64,000 bases of DNA from Streptomyces longispororuber (GTDB lineage: Bacteria; Actinomycetota; Actinomycetes; Streptomycetales; Streptomycetaceae). Below, piece by piece: positions 21,902-31,086 of the stretch. The stretch is from positions 62,001 through 126,000 of the forward strand of contig NZ_BNBT01000004.1 of assembly GCF_014656095.1 (NCBI RefSeq), written 5' to 3'. The translations under genes were made by a program, and so were the position numbers. Under the pieces are notes generated by a model. That model was not told the origin of the DNA. It did not search any database and worked only from the letters and a program-made list of their open reading frames with translations. Within the stretch, counting starts at the first letter, position 1; each line of letters opens with the position of its first letter.

Positions 21902-23131
21902 TCACAGCGTGTACAGAAGTTTGTCGGGCACCACCGGCGGGGTGCCCTGCAGGACTCCGGTGGTGGCGTTGTCGATCAGGTGCCGCTTCACCTGGGCGGG
22001 GGTGTCCGCGGGCCGGAGGGCGAGGTGGAGCGCCGCCGCGCCGGCCGCGTGGGCCGCCGCCATCGACGTACCGCTGACGGTACGGACGGAGGTGTCGCCG
22101 TCGTACCACATGGAGGGGATCTGCACGCCGGGTGCGAACAGGGACACGCAGGAACCGTGGTTCGAGGAGGAGGCCCGCCGGTCGTTGCGGTCGCTGGCGC
22201 CGACGGTGATCACCTCGGGGAGCCGCGCGGGGGACGTGGAGCAGGCGCCGGTGGAGGTGCCCGCGCTGCCGGCCGCCGCGGTGTAGGTGACGCCGGAGCG
22301 GACCGAGGCGCGGACGGCGTTGTCGAGGACGCCGTCGGCCGGGCCGCCGAGGCTCATGTTCGCCACGGCCGGCCGCGCGGCGTGCGCCGTCACCCAGTCG
22401 ACCCCGGCGACGACGCCCGACGTGGTGCCGGAGCCCTGGCAGTCGAGGACCCGCACGGCGATCAGCCGGGCCTCCTTGGCGACGCCGTGGGTGCGGCCGG
22501 CCGCGATGCCGCCGACGTGGGTGCCGTGGCCGTTGCAGTCGGCACCGTTCCGGCCGTCGCCCACGGTGTCGACACCGACCGAGGCGCGCCCGCCGAAGTC
22601 CTGGTGCGTGGTGCGCAGCCCGGTGTCGATGACGTGGACGCGGACGTCGGGCGCGGTCGTGCGGTACGTGTAGCTGCCGGACAGTGGCAGGGTGCGCTGG
22701 TCGACGCGGTCCAGGCCCCAGGGCGGGTTCGGCTGCGTCCCGTCGGCGGCGGCCCGGGCGAGGCGCACGCGGGTGTCCTGGTGGACGGACGCGACCCGCG
22801 GGTCGGCGGCGACGCGTGCGGCCCGCGCCCGGCTCATCGTGGCGGAGAAGCCGTGCAGCGCGGCCCGGTACACGTGCCCGAGGCGCGTACCGCCGTCGCC
22901 CCGCCCGAGCAGCTCGCGCGCCACGCCGGGCACGTCGCGGCCCCGGGTGTCCTTCAGGACGACGATCCACCCGTCCGGCACGGCGCTCTCCCCGGCCGCG
23001 GCAAGGCGCAGCGCACCCGCAGGGCCCGCCGGGGCGGCCCCGGCCGCGGACGCGCCGCCGGCCTGGAGACCGGCGGCGACGACGAGCGCGGACAGCACCG
23101 CGACGGCACGGGTGCGGGAGGGACGTGTCAT
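21902..23131 (-). CDS. Secreted subtilisin-like serine protease (S8) with I9 propeptide
   Basis: A 409-residue secreted protease. Residues 1-30 are a Sec signal; about 45-125 an inhibitor I9 propeptide (GWIVVLKDTRGRDV, HGFSATMSRARAARVAADPRVASV). The catalytic triad is complete: Asp in VHVIDTGLR, His in GHGTHVGGIAAG, Ser in SGTSMAAAHAAGAAALHL; the oxyanion region is around AAAGSAGTSTGACSTSPA. Overall a proteinase K/aqualysin-like arrangement with paired cysteines, no C-terminal extra domain. ATG 23131 fits the signal peptide; the open frame upstream to 23533 has no signal-like sequence. Confidence 0.93.
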   Translation of the reverse strand: MTRPSRTRAVAVLSALVVAAGLQAGGASAAGAAPAGPAGALRLAAAGESAVPDGWIVVLKDTRGRDVPGVARELLGRGDGGTRLGHVYRAALHGFSATMSRARAARVAADPRVASVHQDTRVRLARAAADGTQPNPPWGLDRVDQRTLPLSGSYTYRTTAPDVRVHVIDTGLRTTHQDFGGRASVGVDTVGDGRNGADCNGHGTHVGGIAAGRTHGVAKEARLIAVRVLDCQGSGTTSGVVAGVDWVTAHAARPAVANMSLGGPADGVLDNAVRASVRSGVTYTAAAGSAGTSTGACSTSPARLPEVITVGASDRNDRRASSSNHGSCVSLFAPGVQIPSMWYDGDTSVRTVSGTSMAAAHAAGAAALHLALRPADTPAQVKRHLIDNATTGVLQGTPPVVPDKLLYTL

Positions 23132-23590
23132 GGCTGCACCTGCTTCCTCGTGGGGGTGAGGGCCCCGGGAGGCGGGAGCGGTGGGGATTGCCGCCCGGGG
23201 ACGGGGGTACCCGGCAACGGTGGCCCGCCGGATGGTCGGCCGGCGGGCCACCTCGGAGACATACCGCCGGAGCCGGGCGAGGCGGTCCGCTGGCCACCAC
23301 GCTGGCGAGGGTCCGCCGAAAACGGCAGGTGCAGCGACACCGCACCGCGCCGCCGCACCGGACACCCCGCCCCGCTCCGCCGTGGTTCCTTCCTCTTCCG
23401 CCCCGCCTTCACGGTGTCGGCGCATCCGCCCCCCTCCCCTCGTCCGCCCTCCCGGCCGGGCTGCCGAGTACCGCCCGGGAGAGCCATGGAAGCGGCGATG
23501 CGGCGCGCCATCAACGGGTCCCGCGCGCCCCAAGACGACTTCCGGCCTACCTGGACCCCACTGCCGCCTCGCCCACGCCGCCGCCCCCGG
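23132..23590. other. Gene-free spacer before the protease
   Basis: No coding frame with a ribosome site and no RNA gene recognised in about 460 bases. It contains the 12-bp hairpin listed separately and should carry the protease promoter. Confidence 0.45.
23220..23251 (-). terminator. Strong 12-bp hairpin upstream of the protease gene
   Basis: GTGGCCCGCCGG (23220-23231) and CCGGCGGGCCAC (23240-23251), perfect 12-bp stem, 8-base loop. It stands between the MltG-like gene and the protease on the same strand and probably ends the former's transcript; no U tract. Confidence 0.5.
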
Positions 23591-24421
23591 TCACCGGTTC
23601 CTGTTGAACTCCGCCACGTTGCGCCGCTGTTCCTCGTAGCTCGCGGTGAAGCGGGTGTCCCCGCGCTTCACGGTCACGAAGTAGAGCCAGTTCCCCGGTG
23701 TCGGGTTCGTGGCGGCGCGCATGGCGTCCTCGCCGGGGTTGTTGATGGGGGTGGGGGGCAGGCCCATGCGGGCGTAGGTGTTGTAGGGGCTCTTGAGCTT
23801 GGTGTCGCTCGCGGCGGTTCTGAGGGTGGAGCGGTTCAGGGCGTAGTTGATCGTGGAGTCCATCTGGAGGGGCATGCCCCGGTCGAGGCGGTTGTAGATG
23901 ACGCGGGCCACCTTGCCCATGTCCGCCTTGGTGTCCGCCTCGGCCTCGATCATGCTCGCGATGGTGACGGTCTGGTAGATGTTCACGGCGTTGCGGTCGG
24001 CGCCCGCGGTGACGTGGCCGCCGCTGAACTTCTTGTTCGCGGTGTTCACCATGTACGACAGGACGGACGCCGGGGTCGACTGGGACCCGATGGGATACGT
24101 GGCCGGGAAGAGGTAGCCCTCGGGGTTGCCGCCGGCGTCGCCGGGCAGTTTGAGGTCCGCCCGGCCGACCGCCTTCTTCGTGGTGCCCTCGGCGACTCCG
24201 AGGGCCTTGTCGATGGCCTTGTAGACCTGGCCGGAGCGCCAGCCCTCCGGGATCGTCAGCGTCTTGGGCCGCGGTTCTTCGTCGTCGTCGGGGAGCAGCA
24301 GCGGGACCGCCACGGCGGTGGCCGCGGCGACGGCTCCGGACGTGATCAGGGCGATCCGGCCCCGGCGCGTCAGCCGGACCGCTGTGCGTTTCGTGCCCCC
24401 TGGCGGTGTGGTGGTGTGCAT
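23591..24421 (-). CDS. mltG: MltG/YceG-like endolytic transglycosylase
   Basis: A 276-residue protein with one N-terminal membrane segment (about residues 23-43) and an extracellular YceG domain. LTIPEGWRSGQVYKAIDKALG is the LysM-like part; NPEGYLFPATYPI and TIASMIEAEADTKADMGKVARVIYNRLDRGMPLQMDSTINYAL hold the catalytic Glu and substrate groove; SPYNTYARMGLPPTPINNPG is the conserved C-terminal motif. MltG cleaves nascent peptidoglycan. In Streptomyces the principal mltG sits in the aroE-ruvX region and is longer; this compact copy stands alone, so it is probably a paralogue. Confidence 0.9.
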   Translation of the reverse strand: MHTTTPPGGTKRTAVRLTRRGRIALITSGAVAAATAVAVPLLLPDDDEEPRPKTLTIPEGWRSGQVYKAIDKALGVAEGTTKKAVGRADLKLPGDAGGNPEGYLFPATYPIGSQSTPASVLSYMVNTANKKFSGGHVTAGADRNAVNIYQTVTIASMIEAEADTKADMGKVARVIYNRLDRGMPLQMDSTINYALNRSTLRTAASDTKLKSPYNTYARMGLPPTPINNPGEDAMRAATNPTPGNWLYFVTVKRGDTRFTASYEEQRRNVAEFNRNR

Positions 24422-24480
24422 GCGGGCACGGTAACCCGGCTTTTGTCATATTTCAGGGCAAATGTCGGCGGATCGGACCC

Positions 24481-26364
24481 CTACGGCGCGGGTTCCAGGA
24501 GCGTGTCCCTGCGCACGAGCGCGGCGTACCGGCCGTTGCCGGCGAGGAGTTCCTCGTGGGTGCCCCGCTCCACGGCCCGCCCGCCGTCGAGGACCACGAT
24601 CTGGTCGGCGCCGCGCACGGTGGACAGCCGGTGGGCGATGGTGAGCGTGGTCCGGTCGGCCGACAGGGCGTCGATGGCCCGCTGCACGGCGTGCTCCGTC
24701 CGGGTGTCGAGGGCGCTGGTGGCCTCGTCCAGGATGAGCACGGGAGGGTCGCGCAGGATCGTGCGGGCGATGGCGAGGCGCTGCTTCTCGCCGCCGGAGA
24801 AGCGGTGGCCGCGCTCGCCCACCACGGTGTCGTAGCCGTCGGGGAGGGCCGCGATGTGGTCGTGGATCTGCGCGGCCCGTGCGGCGGCGTGCAGTTCCTC
24901 GTCGGTGGCGTCCGGCTTGGCGAAGCGGAGGTTGTCGGCGACGGACGCGTGGAACAGGTACGTCTCCTGGGAGACGACGCCGACGGCGCGCGCGAGGGTG
25001 TCGAAGTCCAGGTCGCGCACGTCGACGCCGTCGAGGGTGACGCGCCCGGCCGTCACGTCGTACAGCCGGGGGACCAGGTAGCTGAGCGTGGACTTGCCGG
25101 AGCCCGTGGGCCCGACGACGGCCAGGCTGCCGCCCGCGGGCACGGTGATGTCGATCCCTTCGAGGACGGGGGCGCCCTCGGGGTCGTAGCGGAACTCCAC
25201 GCCCTCGAACCGGACCTCGCCCTTGACCCGCTCCAGGGACACCGGCCGGTCCCGCTCGGTGATGTCGACGGGCAGGTCGAGGTACTCGAAGATGCGCTGG
25301 AAGAGCGCGAGCGAGGTCTGGATCTGCACCCCGGTGGAGAGCAGGCTGACCGCGGGCCGGAACAGGCCCTGCTGGAGCGAGACGAACGCGACGAGCGTGC
25401 CGATGGAGACGGTGGGCCCGCCCATCTGGAAGGTGAGCCCGGCGCTCCAGTACAGGACGGCGGGCATGGCGGCCATGACGATGGTGATCACGGCCATGCG
25501 CCAGCGCCCGGCCATGTTGGAGCGGACCTCCAGGCGCACCAGCTCCGCGGACTCGTCGGCGAACGAGCGCGTCAGCGAGTCGGCGCGGCCCATCGTGCGG
25601 CCGAGCAGGATGCCGCTGACGGACAGCGACTCGGTGACCGTGGCGGCCATCGCGGCCATCTGCTTCTGCCGCTCGGTGGCGATCTTCTTGCGCTCGCGGC
25701 CGACCCGGCGACTGATCCACACGAACAGCGGAAGCAGCAGGAGGGACACGACGGTCAGGCGCCAGTCGAGGGCGAGCATGGCGACGACGGTGGCGATGAC
25801 GCTCGTGCTGTTCGACACGAGGGAGGTCGCCGTGGAGGTGACGGTCGCCTGCATGCCGCCGATGTCGTTGGCGATGCGGGACTGGACCTCGCCGGTGCGG
25901 GTGCGGGTGAAGAAGGCGAGCGACATGCGCTGGAGGCGGCCGTAGACGGCGGTGCGCAGGTCGTGCATGACCTGCTGGCCGACGGTCGTGGAGATCAGCG
26001 TCTGGAGGACGCCGAAGACGCTGGTGACGACCGCGCTGAGGACCATGCCGAGCGCGAGCAGGGTCAGCAGGCCCGTGCGTCCCTGCGGGATGGCGGTGTC
26101 CAGGATCTCCTTGAGGAGGAAGGGGGTCGCCACCGAGACCAGGGACGCGGCGCACACCAGCAGGCCGACGACGGCGAGGCGGGCGCGGTACGGGCGGAAG
26201 AGGCGGAGGATGCGGCGTAGCTGGCGGGGCTCCTCCGGGCCCTCGGCCGGGCGGGGCTCCCCCGGGTCCTTGGCCAAGCGGGGCTCCCTCGGGTCCTTGG
26301 CCGGGCGGGGCTCCCCCGGGCTCGCGTCCGAGGGCGTCCAGGTGGGCGGGGTGTCGTGAGGCAT
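24481..26364 (-). CDS. ABC exporter, fused permease and ATPase (multidrug/lipid type)
   Basis: A 627-residue half-transporter. After a repetitive charged N-terminus (9-residue repeats GEPRPAKDP/REPRLAKDP/GEPRPAEGP) come six membrane helices (about 60-345) and an ATPase domain with Walker A VGPTGSGKSTLSYL, signature FSGGEKQRLAIARTIL, Walker B VLILDEATSALDTRTE and H-loop IAHRLSTV. All catalytic residues are present, so it can work as a homodimer. It faces a MarR gene with a palindromic operator between them, the usual layout for regulated efflux. ATG 26364 chosen; substrate unknown. It could also serve the lasso peptide, which lacks its own exporter, but that is speculation. Confidence 0.92.
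   Translation of the reverse strand: MPHDTPPTWTPSDASPGEPRPAKDPREPRLAKDPGEPRPAEGPEEPRQLRRILRLFRPYRARLAVVGLLVCAASLVSVATPFLLKEILDTAIPQGRTGLLTLLALGMVLSAVVTSVFGVLQTLISTTVGQQVMHDLRTAVYGRLQRMSLAFFTRTRTGEVQSRIANDIGGMQATVTSTATSLVSNSTSVIATVVAMLALDWRLTVVSLLLLPLFVWISRRVGRERKKIATERQKQMAAMAATVTESLSVSGILLGRTMGRADSLTRSFADESAELVRLEVRSNMAGRWRMAVITIVMAAMPAVLYWSAGLTFQMGGPTVSIGTLVAFVSLQQGLFRPAVSLLSTGVQIQTSLALFQRIFEYLDLPVDITERDRPVSLERVKGEVRFEGVEFRYDPEGAPVLEGIDITVPAGGSLAVVGPTGSGKSTLSYLVPRLYDVTAGRVTLDGVDVRDLDFDTLARAVGVVSQETYLFHASVADNLRFAKPDATDEELHAAARAAQIHDHIAALPDGYDTVVGERGHRFSGGEKQRLAIARTILRDPPVLILDEATSALDTRTEHAVQRAIDALSADRTTLTIAHRLSTVRGADQIVVLDGGRAVERGTHEELLAGNGRYAALVRRDTLLEPAP
26225..26329. repeat. 27-bp in-frame repeat in exporter N-terminus
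   Basis: Units at 26225-26251, 26252-26278, 26279-26305 and a partial one from 26306, each beginning CGGGGCTCC; they encode 9-residue Glu/Pro/Arg/Lys repeats ahead of the first membrane helix. Confidence 0.8.
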
Positions 26365-26806
26365 GGGCTCCTACGGGACCTAGCGGGACGTCGGCGGTGT
26401 CGGCCGACGACCGTGCGGAGGAGCGGCGGTACGGGACCGCCGCCCGGGGGCGTGCGGATGGTGCGGGCCGACGGTGCGGGTCGGCCGCGCGGGGCCGGGC
26501 CGCCGGTGCCGAGGCGGCGGCGCCGGATGGGCGCTGTCGGGTCGGCGGTGTCGGGTCGGCTGTGTCTGGCTGTCGGTGCCGGGTCGGTGACGGCGTGGCG
26601 CCGGCGGTCGCCCGGCCCGGGGTGTCGGCGACCGTACGGCCTGCGCCGTCGGCAGCCGTGCGGCCCGGGCTTTCGGTGTGCTCGGGCTTTCGGTGTGGCC
26701 GTACGGCTGCGCTGTCGGCGCGCGCGGTCGCACGGCCTGAGTGCGGTGGCCTGCCGCCGAGGACGGACGTGGGTGGGCCGGCGCCGACGACCTCAGGAGG
26801 ATAGCT
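26365..26806. other. Repetitive G-rich spacer between exporter and MarR gene
   Basis: About 440 bases built from loose copies of GTCGGGTCG, GGTGTCGG and GGGCTTTCGGTGTG. No frame on either strand shows a ribosome site plus a recognisable protein; open frames here are repeat artefacts. Confidence 0.5.
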
Positions 26807-26829
26807 CATTGTTACCTATACTCACAATG
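26807..26829. promoter_or_regulatory. MarR-type operator
   Basis: CATTGT (26807-26812) and ACAATG (26824-26829) with an 11-base AT-rich centre (TACCTATACTC). The 23-bp palindrome lies 25 bases before the MarR start and upstream of the divergent exporter. Confidence 0.65.
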
Positions 26830-26854
26830 CACATGGTCCTGCTACTGTTCCGGC

Positions 26855-27295
26855 ATGAGCACACCGGACACCGACGGACTTCTCGCCGAGCAACTGCTGC
26901 GGCTGACCCGTCGGCTGCACCGCATCCAGAAGCGCCACCTGGAGCCCATCGGCATCACCCCCGCGCAGTCCCGGCTGCTGCGCACCCTGGCGCACTGCGA
27001 CACGCCCCCGCGCATGGCCGATCTGGCGCAGCGCCTGGAGGTCGTACCGCGCGCCGTGACCAGCGTGGTCGACGCCCTGGAGGCGAGCGGCCGGGTGCGC
27101 CGCGCCCCGGACCCGACCAACCGCCGCGTCATCCGCATCGAGCTCACCGACGGCGGGCACGAGGCGCTCCGGTTGCTGCACGGCGCGCGCCGCGCCGCCG
27201 CGGAGGACATCCTGGCTCCCCTGGACACCGCCCAGCGCGCGCAGTTGGGCGGCTTGCTCGACGCGTTGTTCGAGGTGCCTGAGGGCGGGGGGTGA
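26855..27295 (+). CDS. MarR-family regulator
   Basis: A 146-residue winged-helix regulator: HLEPIGITPAQSRLLRTLAH, MADLAQRLEVVPRAVTSVVDALEASGRVRRAPDPTNRRVIRIELTDGG gives recognition helix and wing (DxRxxxxxLT variant). ATG 26855 follows the operator; the open extension to 26741 has no ribosome site. It is divergent from the ABC exporter, which it very likely represses until a toxic ligand binds. Confidence 0.92.
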   Translation: MSTPDTDGLLAEQLLRLTRRLHRIQKRHLEPIGITPAQSRLLRTLAHCDTPPRMADLAQRLEVVPRAVTSVVDALEASGRVRRAPDPTNRRVIRIELTDGGHEALRLLHGARRAAAEDILAPLDTAQRAQLGGLLDALFEVPEGGG

Positions 27296-27482
27296 GGCGG
27301 GGGGCTCGGTGTCACGGGGGCTTGCTTGTCCGCCAGGGCAGACCTGTGTCGCCCACCTGTGTCACGGAGGCGTGGCGCCTCGGCGGCGGTGTGCCCTCGC
27401 GGGTGGGACCCTGGCGGCGGAGAGCCGGTGGCGGTGCACCGGCCGCCCCGGCCCGCGCCGCCGAGACCGCTGAGGAGAGGCC

Positions 27483-30425
27483 ATGCCCCTGCTGGAGCCC
27501 GACCCCGACGCCCTGCGCCCCGCCCCGCACGGCCGCAGGCCCGCGCCCGACCGGGTCCCCGAGGGGCAGGCGGGCGGCACGCCCCGGCCGCTGCGCGACG
27601 ACCTCACCGCGCTCCTCGGCGCCGACAAGGTCCTCACGAGCGTGTCCGACCTGGTCCGCTACGCCTCGGACGCGAGCCCGTACCGCTTCGTGCCGCGCGT
27701 GGTGGTCGTCGCCGAGGACATCGACGACGTGTCCGCCGTCCTGTCGTACGCCCACGGCAAGGGCCGCGAGGTCGTCTTCCGCGCGGCGGGCACCTCCCTC
27801 AACGGCCAGGCGCAGGGCGAGGACATCCTCGTCGACGTCCGCCGGCACTGGGCGGGCGTCGAGGTGCTCGACGGCGGGCGGCGGGCGCGGATCGCCCCCG
27901 GCACGACGGTGGCGCGCGCGAACGTCACCCTCGCGCGGCACGGGCGCGTGCTCGGCCCGGACCCGGCCAGCGCGATCGCCTGCACCGTCGGCGGGGTCGT
28001 GGCGAACAACGCCTCCGGCATGACGGCGGGCACCACCCGCAACTCCTACCGCACGGTGGCGTCCCTGACGTGCGTCCTGCCGTCCGGCACGGTCGTCGAC
28101 ACCGCCGACCCCGACGCCGACGCGCTGCTCGCCCGGGCCGAACCCGCCCTGTGCGCGGGCCTGCTCGCCCTCAAGCGCGAGATCGAGGCGGACGCGGGGC
28201 TCACCGCCCGCATCCGCGCGAAGTACGAGCTGAAGAACACCAACGGCTACCGCCTGGACGCCTTTCTGGACGGCGCCACGCCCGTGGAGATCCTGCGCGG
28301 CCTCATGGTCGGCTCCCAGGGCACCTTCGGTTTCATCTCCGAGGTCGTCTTCGACACGCTGCCGCTCGACCGGTACGTGTCGACGGCGCTGCTCTTCTTC
28401 CCCGCGCTGCCCGCCGCTGCCGCCGCCGTGCCGCTGTTCACCGCCGCGGGTGCGCGGGCCGTCGAGCTGATGGACGGCAACACCCTGCGCGCGTCGGTGC
28501 GCGTGCCGGGCGTGCCGCAGGACTGGGCGCGGCTGCCGAAGGACGCCACCGCCCTGCTCGTGGAGTTCCGCGCACCGGACGAGGCGGGCCGGGACGCGTA
28601 CGAGTCGGCGGCCGCCGAGGTGCTGCGCGGCCTCGACCTCGTCGCCCCGGTGCCGTCGGTGACGAACCGCTTCACCCGGGAGCCCGGGGAGATCGGCGCC
28701 TACTGGACGGCCCGCAAGGCGTTCGTGACGGCCGTCGGTGGCTCGCGTCCCGCAGGGACGACGCTCATCACCGAGGACTTCGCGGTGCCGCCCGCCCGGC
28801 TCGCGGAGGCCTGCGAGGAACTGCTCGCCCTCCAGACGCGGCACGGCTTCGACGCCGCCGTGGCCGGCCACGCCGCCCACGGCAACCTCCACTTCCTGCT
28901 CGCCTTCGACGCGGCCGACCCCGCGGACGTGGAGCGGTACGCCGCCTTCATGGACGACTTCTGCCGGCTCACCGTCGAGCACTTCGACGGCTCCCTGAAG
29001 GCCGAGCACGCCACCGGCCGCAACCTCGCGCCGTTCCTGGAACTCGAATGGGGGCCGCGGGCCACGGAGTTGATGTGGCGCACCAAGCAGGTCATCGACC
29101 CGGACGGCGTGCTCGCGCCGCGCGTCGTCCTTGACCGCGACCCGCAGGCCCATCTGCGGGGCCTGAAGACGATCCCCACGGTGGAGCCGATCGCCGACCC
29201 GTGCATCGAGTGCGGCTTCTGCGAACCGACCTGCCCCAGCGAGGACCTCACGACCACGCCGCGCCAGCGCATCGTGCTGCGCCGCGAGATGATGCGCCAG
29301 GCCCCGGGCTCCGCCGTCGAGGACGGGCTCGTGGCGGCGTACGGGTACGACGCCGTGGACACCTGCGCGGGCGACTCGACGTGCAAGCTGGCCTGTCCCG
29401 TCGGCATCGACACCGGCGCGCTGATGAAGTCCTTCCGGCACGGCCGGCACTCCCCGCGCGAGGAGCGGGTCGCCGAGCTGGCCGCACGGAGGTTCAAGCA
29501 GGTGGAGGCCTCCGCGCGGCTCGCCGTGGCCGCCGCCGGGACGCTCCGCGCGGTGGCCGGCGCCCGGACCGGCGACCGGGTCCTGTCCGCCGTCACCCGG
29601 GCCGCCCGCAGGGTCGCCGGCCCCGAACTCGTCCCCGCGTGGCTGCCGCGGCTTCCCGGCGCGGCGCCCCGGCGCCTCCCCCGCACCACGCGCCGGGGCG
29701 CCGCCGCCGTCTACTACCCGGCCTGTGTGAACCGCGTCTTCGCGAGCCCCGGCGCCCTGCCCCTGGCCCACGCCGTCGTCGCCGTGTCGGCGCGCGCGGG
29801 CAAGCCCGTGTGGGTCCCCGACGACGTGGCCGGAACGTGCTGCGCCACGATCTGGCACTCCAAGGGGTACGCCGCCGGGAACGCCGTCATGGCCAACCGC
29901 GTCGTCGAGGCCGCCTGGGGCTGGACGGCGGGCGGCGCGCTGCCGCTCGTCGTGGACGCCTCGTCGTGCGCGCTCGGCCTCGCGCGCGACGTCGTGCCGT
30001 ACCTGTCGGACGACAACCGCGCCCTGCACGCGGAGCTGACCGTCGTCGACTCCGTGGTGTGGGCCGCCGAGCACCTGCTCCCCCACCTCACGGTGCGCCG
30101 CACCGTGGGCTCCGCCGTCCTCCACCCGACCTGCTCCACGCGCCACTTGGGCGACGAACCGCAGCTCCGGGCCGTCGCCGAGGCCTGCGCCGACGAGGTC
30201 GTCGTCCCCGACGACGCGGGGTGCTGCGCGTTCGCGGGCGACCGGGGCATGCTGCACCCGGAGCTCACCGCGTCGGCGACCCGCGCGGAGGCGGCGGAGG
30301 TGACCTCCCGCCCCTTCGACGCGCACCTCTCGGCGAACCGCATGTGCGAGGTGGGGATGGAGGAGGCGACGGGCAGGGAGTACCGGTCGGTCCTCCTGGA
30401 GCTGGAGCGCGCGACGCGGCCGTAG
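27483..30425 (+). CDS. FAD-linked oxidase / Fe-S protein, D-lactate or glycolate dehydrogenase type (Dld-II/YdiJ-like)
   Basis: A 980-residue fusion of GlcD-like and GlcF-like parts. The FAD-binding 4 domain includes FRAAGTSLNGQAQGEDILVDV and VGGVVANNASGMTAGTTRNSY; the FAD C-terminal domain includes GHAAHGNLHFLL. Then two 4Fe-4S motifs (CIECGFCEPTCP and CAGDSTCKLACP) and CCG-type cysteine motifs (YYPACVNR, GTCCATIWHSKGY, LHPTCSTRHLG, DAGCCAFAGDRG). Such enzymes oxidise D-lactate or related 2-hydroxyacids and pass electrons to the membrane. ATG 27483 has GAGGAGAGG upstream. It stands as a single gene with a terminator at its end. Confidence 0.92.
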   Translation: MPLLEPDPDALRPAPHGRRPAPDRVPEGQAGGTPRPLRDDLTALLGADKVLTSVSDLVRYASDASPYRFVPRVVVVAEDIDDVSAVLSYAHGKGREVVFRAAGTSLNGQAQGEDILVDVRRHWAGVEVLDGGRRARIAPGTTVARANVTLARHGRVLGPDPASAIACTVGGVVANNASGMTAGTTRNSYRTVASLTCVLPSGTVVDTADPDADALLARAEPALCAGLLALKREIEADAGLTARIRAKYELKNTNGYRLDAFLDGATPVEILRGLMVGSQGTFGFISEVVFDTLPLDRYVSTALLFFPALPAAAAAVPLFTAAGARAVELMDGNTLRASVRVPGVPQDWARLPKDATALLVEFRAPDEAGRDAYESAAAEVLRGLDLVAPVPSVTNRFTREPGEIGAYWTARKAFVTAVGGSRPAGTTLITEDFAVPPARLAEACEELLALQTRHGFDAAVAGHAAHGNLHFLLAFDAADPADVERYAAFMDDFCRLTVEHFDGSLKAEHATGRNLAPFLELEWGPRATELMWRTKQVIDPDGVLAPRVVLDRDPQAHLRGLKTIPTVEPIADPCIECGFCEPTCPSEDLTTTPRQRIVLRREMMRQAPGSAVEDGLVAAYGYDAVDTCAGDSTCKLACPVGIDTGALMKSFRHGRHSPREERVAELAARRFKQVEASARLAVAAAGTLRAVAGARTGDRVLSAVTRAARRVAGPELVPAWLPRLPGAAPRRLPRTTRRGAAAVYYPACVNRVFASPGALPLAHAVVAVSARAGKPVWVPDDVAGTCCATIWHSKGYAAGNAVMANRVVEAAWGWTAGGALPLVVDASSCALGLARDVVPYLSDDNRALHAELTVVDSVVWAAEHLLPHLTVRRTVGSAVLHPTCSTRHLGDEPQLRAVAEACADEVVVPDDAGCCAFAGDRGMLHPELTASATRAEAAEVTSRPFDAHLSANRMCEVGMEEATGREYRSVLLELERATRP

Positions 30426-30427
30426 CG

Positions 30428-30455
30428 GGCGGGGCTGCGGCGCTCAGGCCCCGCC
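30428..30455. terminator. Convergent terminator
   Basis: GGCGGGGC (30428-30435) and GCCCCGCC (30448-30455), loop of 12, just past the oxidase stop and before the end of the minus-strand gene. Confidence 0.55.
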
Positions 30456-30524
30456 GCGGAACCGTGCGTCGGCGCACCCGGCGGCTTCCAGCGCCGTCGC
30501 TACGCGGATCGCGCCCCGGGAGTA

Positions 30525-31022
30525 CTAGGCATATCCGAGCGTCCGCCTGGCCGCTTCGCGGAACGCGGCCAGCGCTCGTGCCCTCCGCTGCTCGGCGTCC
30601 ACCGTACGGTCCATGGGACCTCCGGAGCCCCATTCCATGACCATCAGGTCCCCGGCCTTGCGCAGTTCGCGGGCCGCCTCCAGTACGTCGGGCGGCCCGC
30701 ACAGTTCGATCAGGGACTCAGCGGCGACCGCCTCGTAATGCGCCTCGTGCTGCCTCGCCCTCACCTCGGGCGGCCAGTCGTCGTCTTCACGGTGCCCGAG
30801 CACCGTATAGGCGGCCTCCGTCTGCATCATGTCCGCGCGGATCATGGCGTGATAGGCCGCCTGCCGCTGCTCGCGCATCCACCGCGCGTCGTCGTGCCGG
30901 CGCTGCAGCGCCAAGGCTTCGCGGCCGGCCCTGGCCGACCGGGCGGCGCCCCACACGGCGGCTCCAGCTCCCACTCCCGCACCGAGGAGGCCGATCACGG
31001 CCGTCAGCCACTCGTTCACCAC
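30525..31022 (-). CDS. Small membrane-anchored protein of unknown function
   Basis: A 165-residue protein not recognised as a named family. Residues 5-25 (WLTAVIGLLGAGVGAGAAVWGAA) form one membrane helix, followed by a long charged alpha-helix (ARAGREALALQRRHDDARWMREQRQAAYHAMI) likely to be a coiled coil, and a conserved-looking acidic C-terminal half. The layout is common among actinobacterial proteins annotated only as hypothetical. Start is GTG at 31022 or GTG at 31019. Lies convergent with the oxidase and upstream of nothing in its direction. Confidence 0.7.
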   Translation of the reverse strand: MVNEWLTAVIGLLGAGVGAGAAVWGAARSARAGREALALQRRHDDARWMREQRQAAYHAMIRADMMQTEAAYTVLGHREDDDWPPEVRARQHEAHYEAVAAESLIELCGPPDVLEAARELRKAGDLMVMEWGSGGPMDRTVDAEQRRARALAAFREAARRTLGYA

Positions 31023-31086
31023 GCCATTGTGGTCGTTCGTTCGTCGTACTCGCGCGGCATGCGCGTCCGGTGAACGAACGGTGTGC

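Noticed and set aside
22680-23640. Plus-strand frames in the area of the protease and its spacer
   Set aside because: Arg/Pro/Ala-rich without start signals; antisense to the S8 protease.
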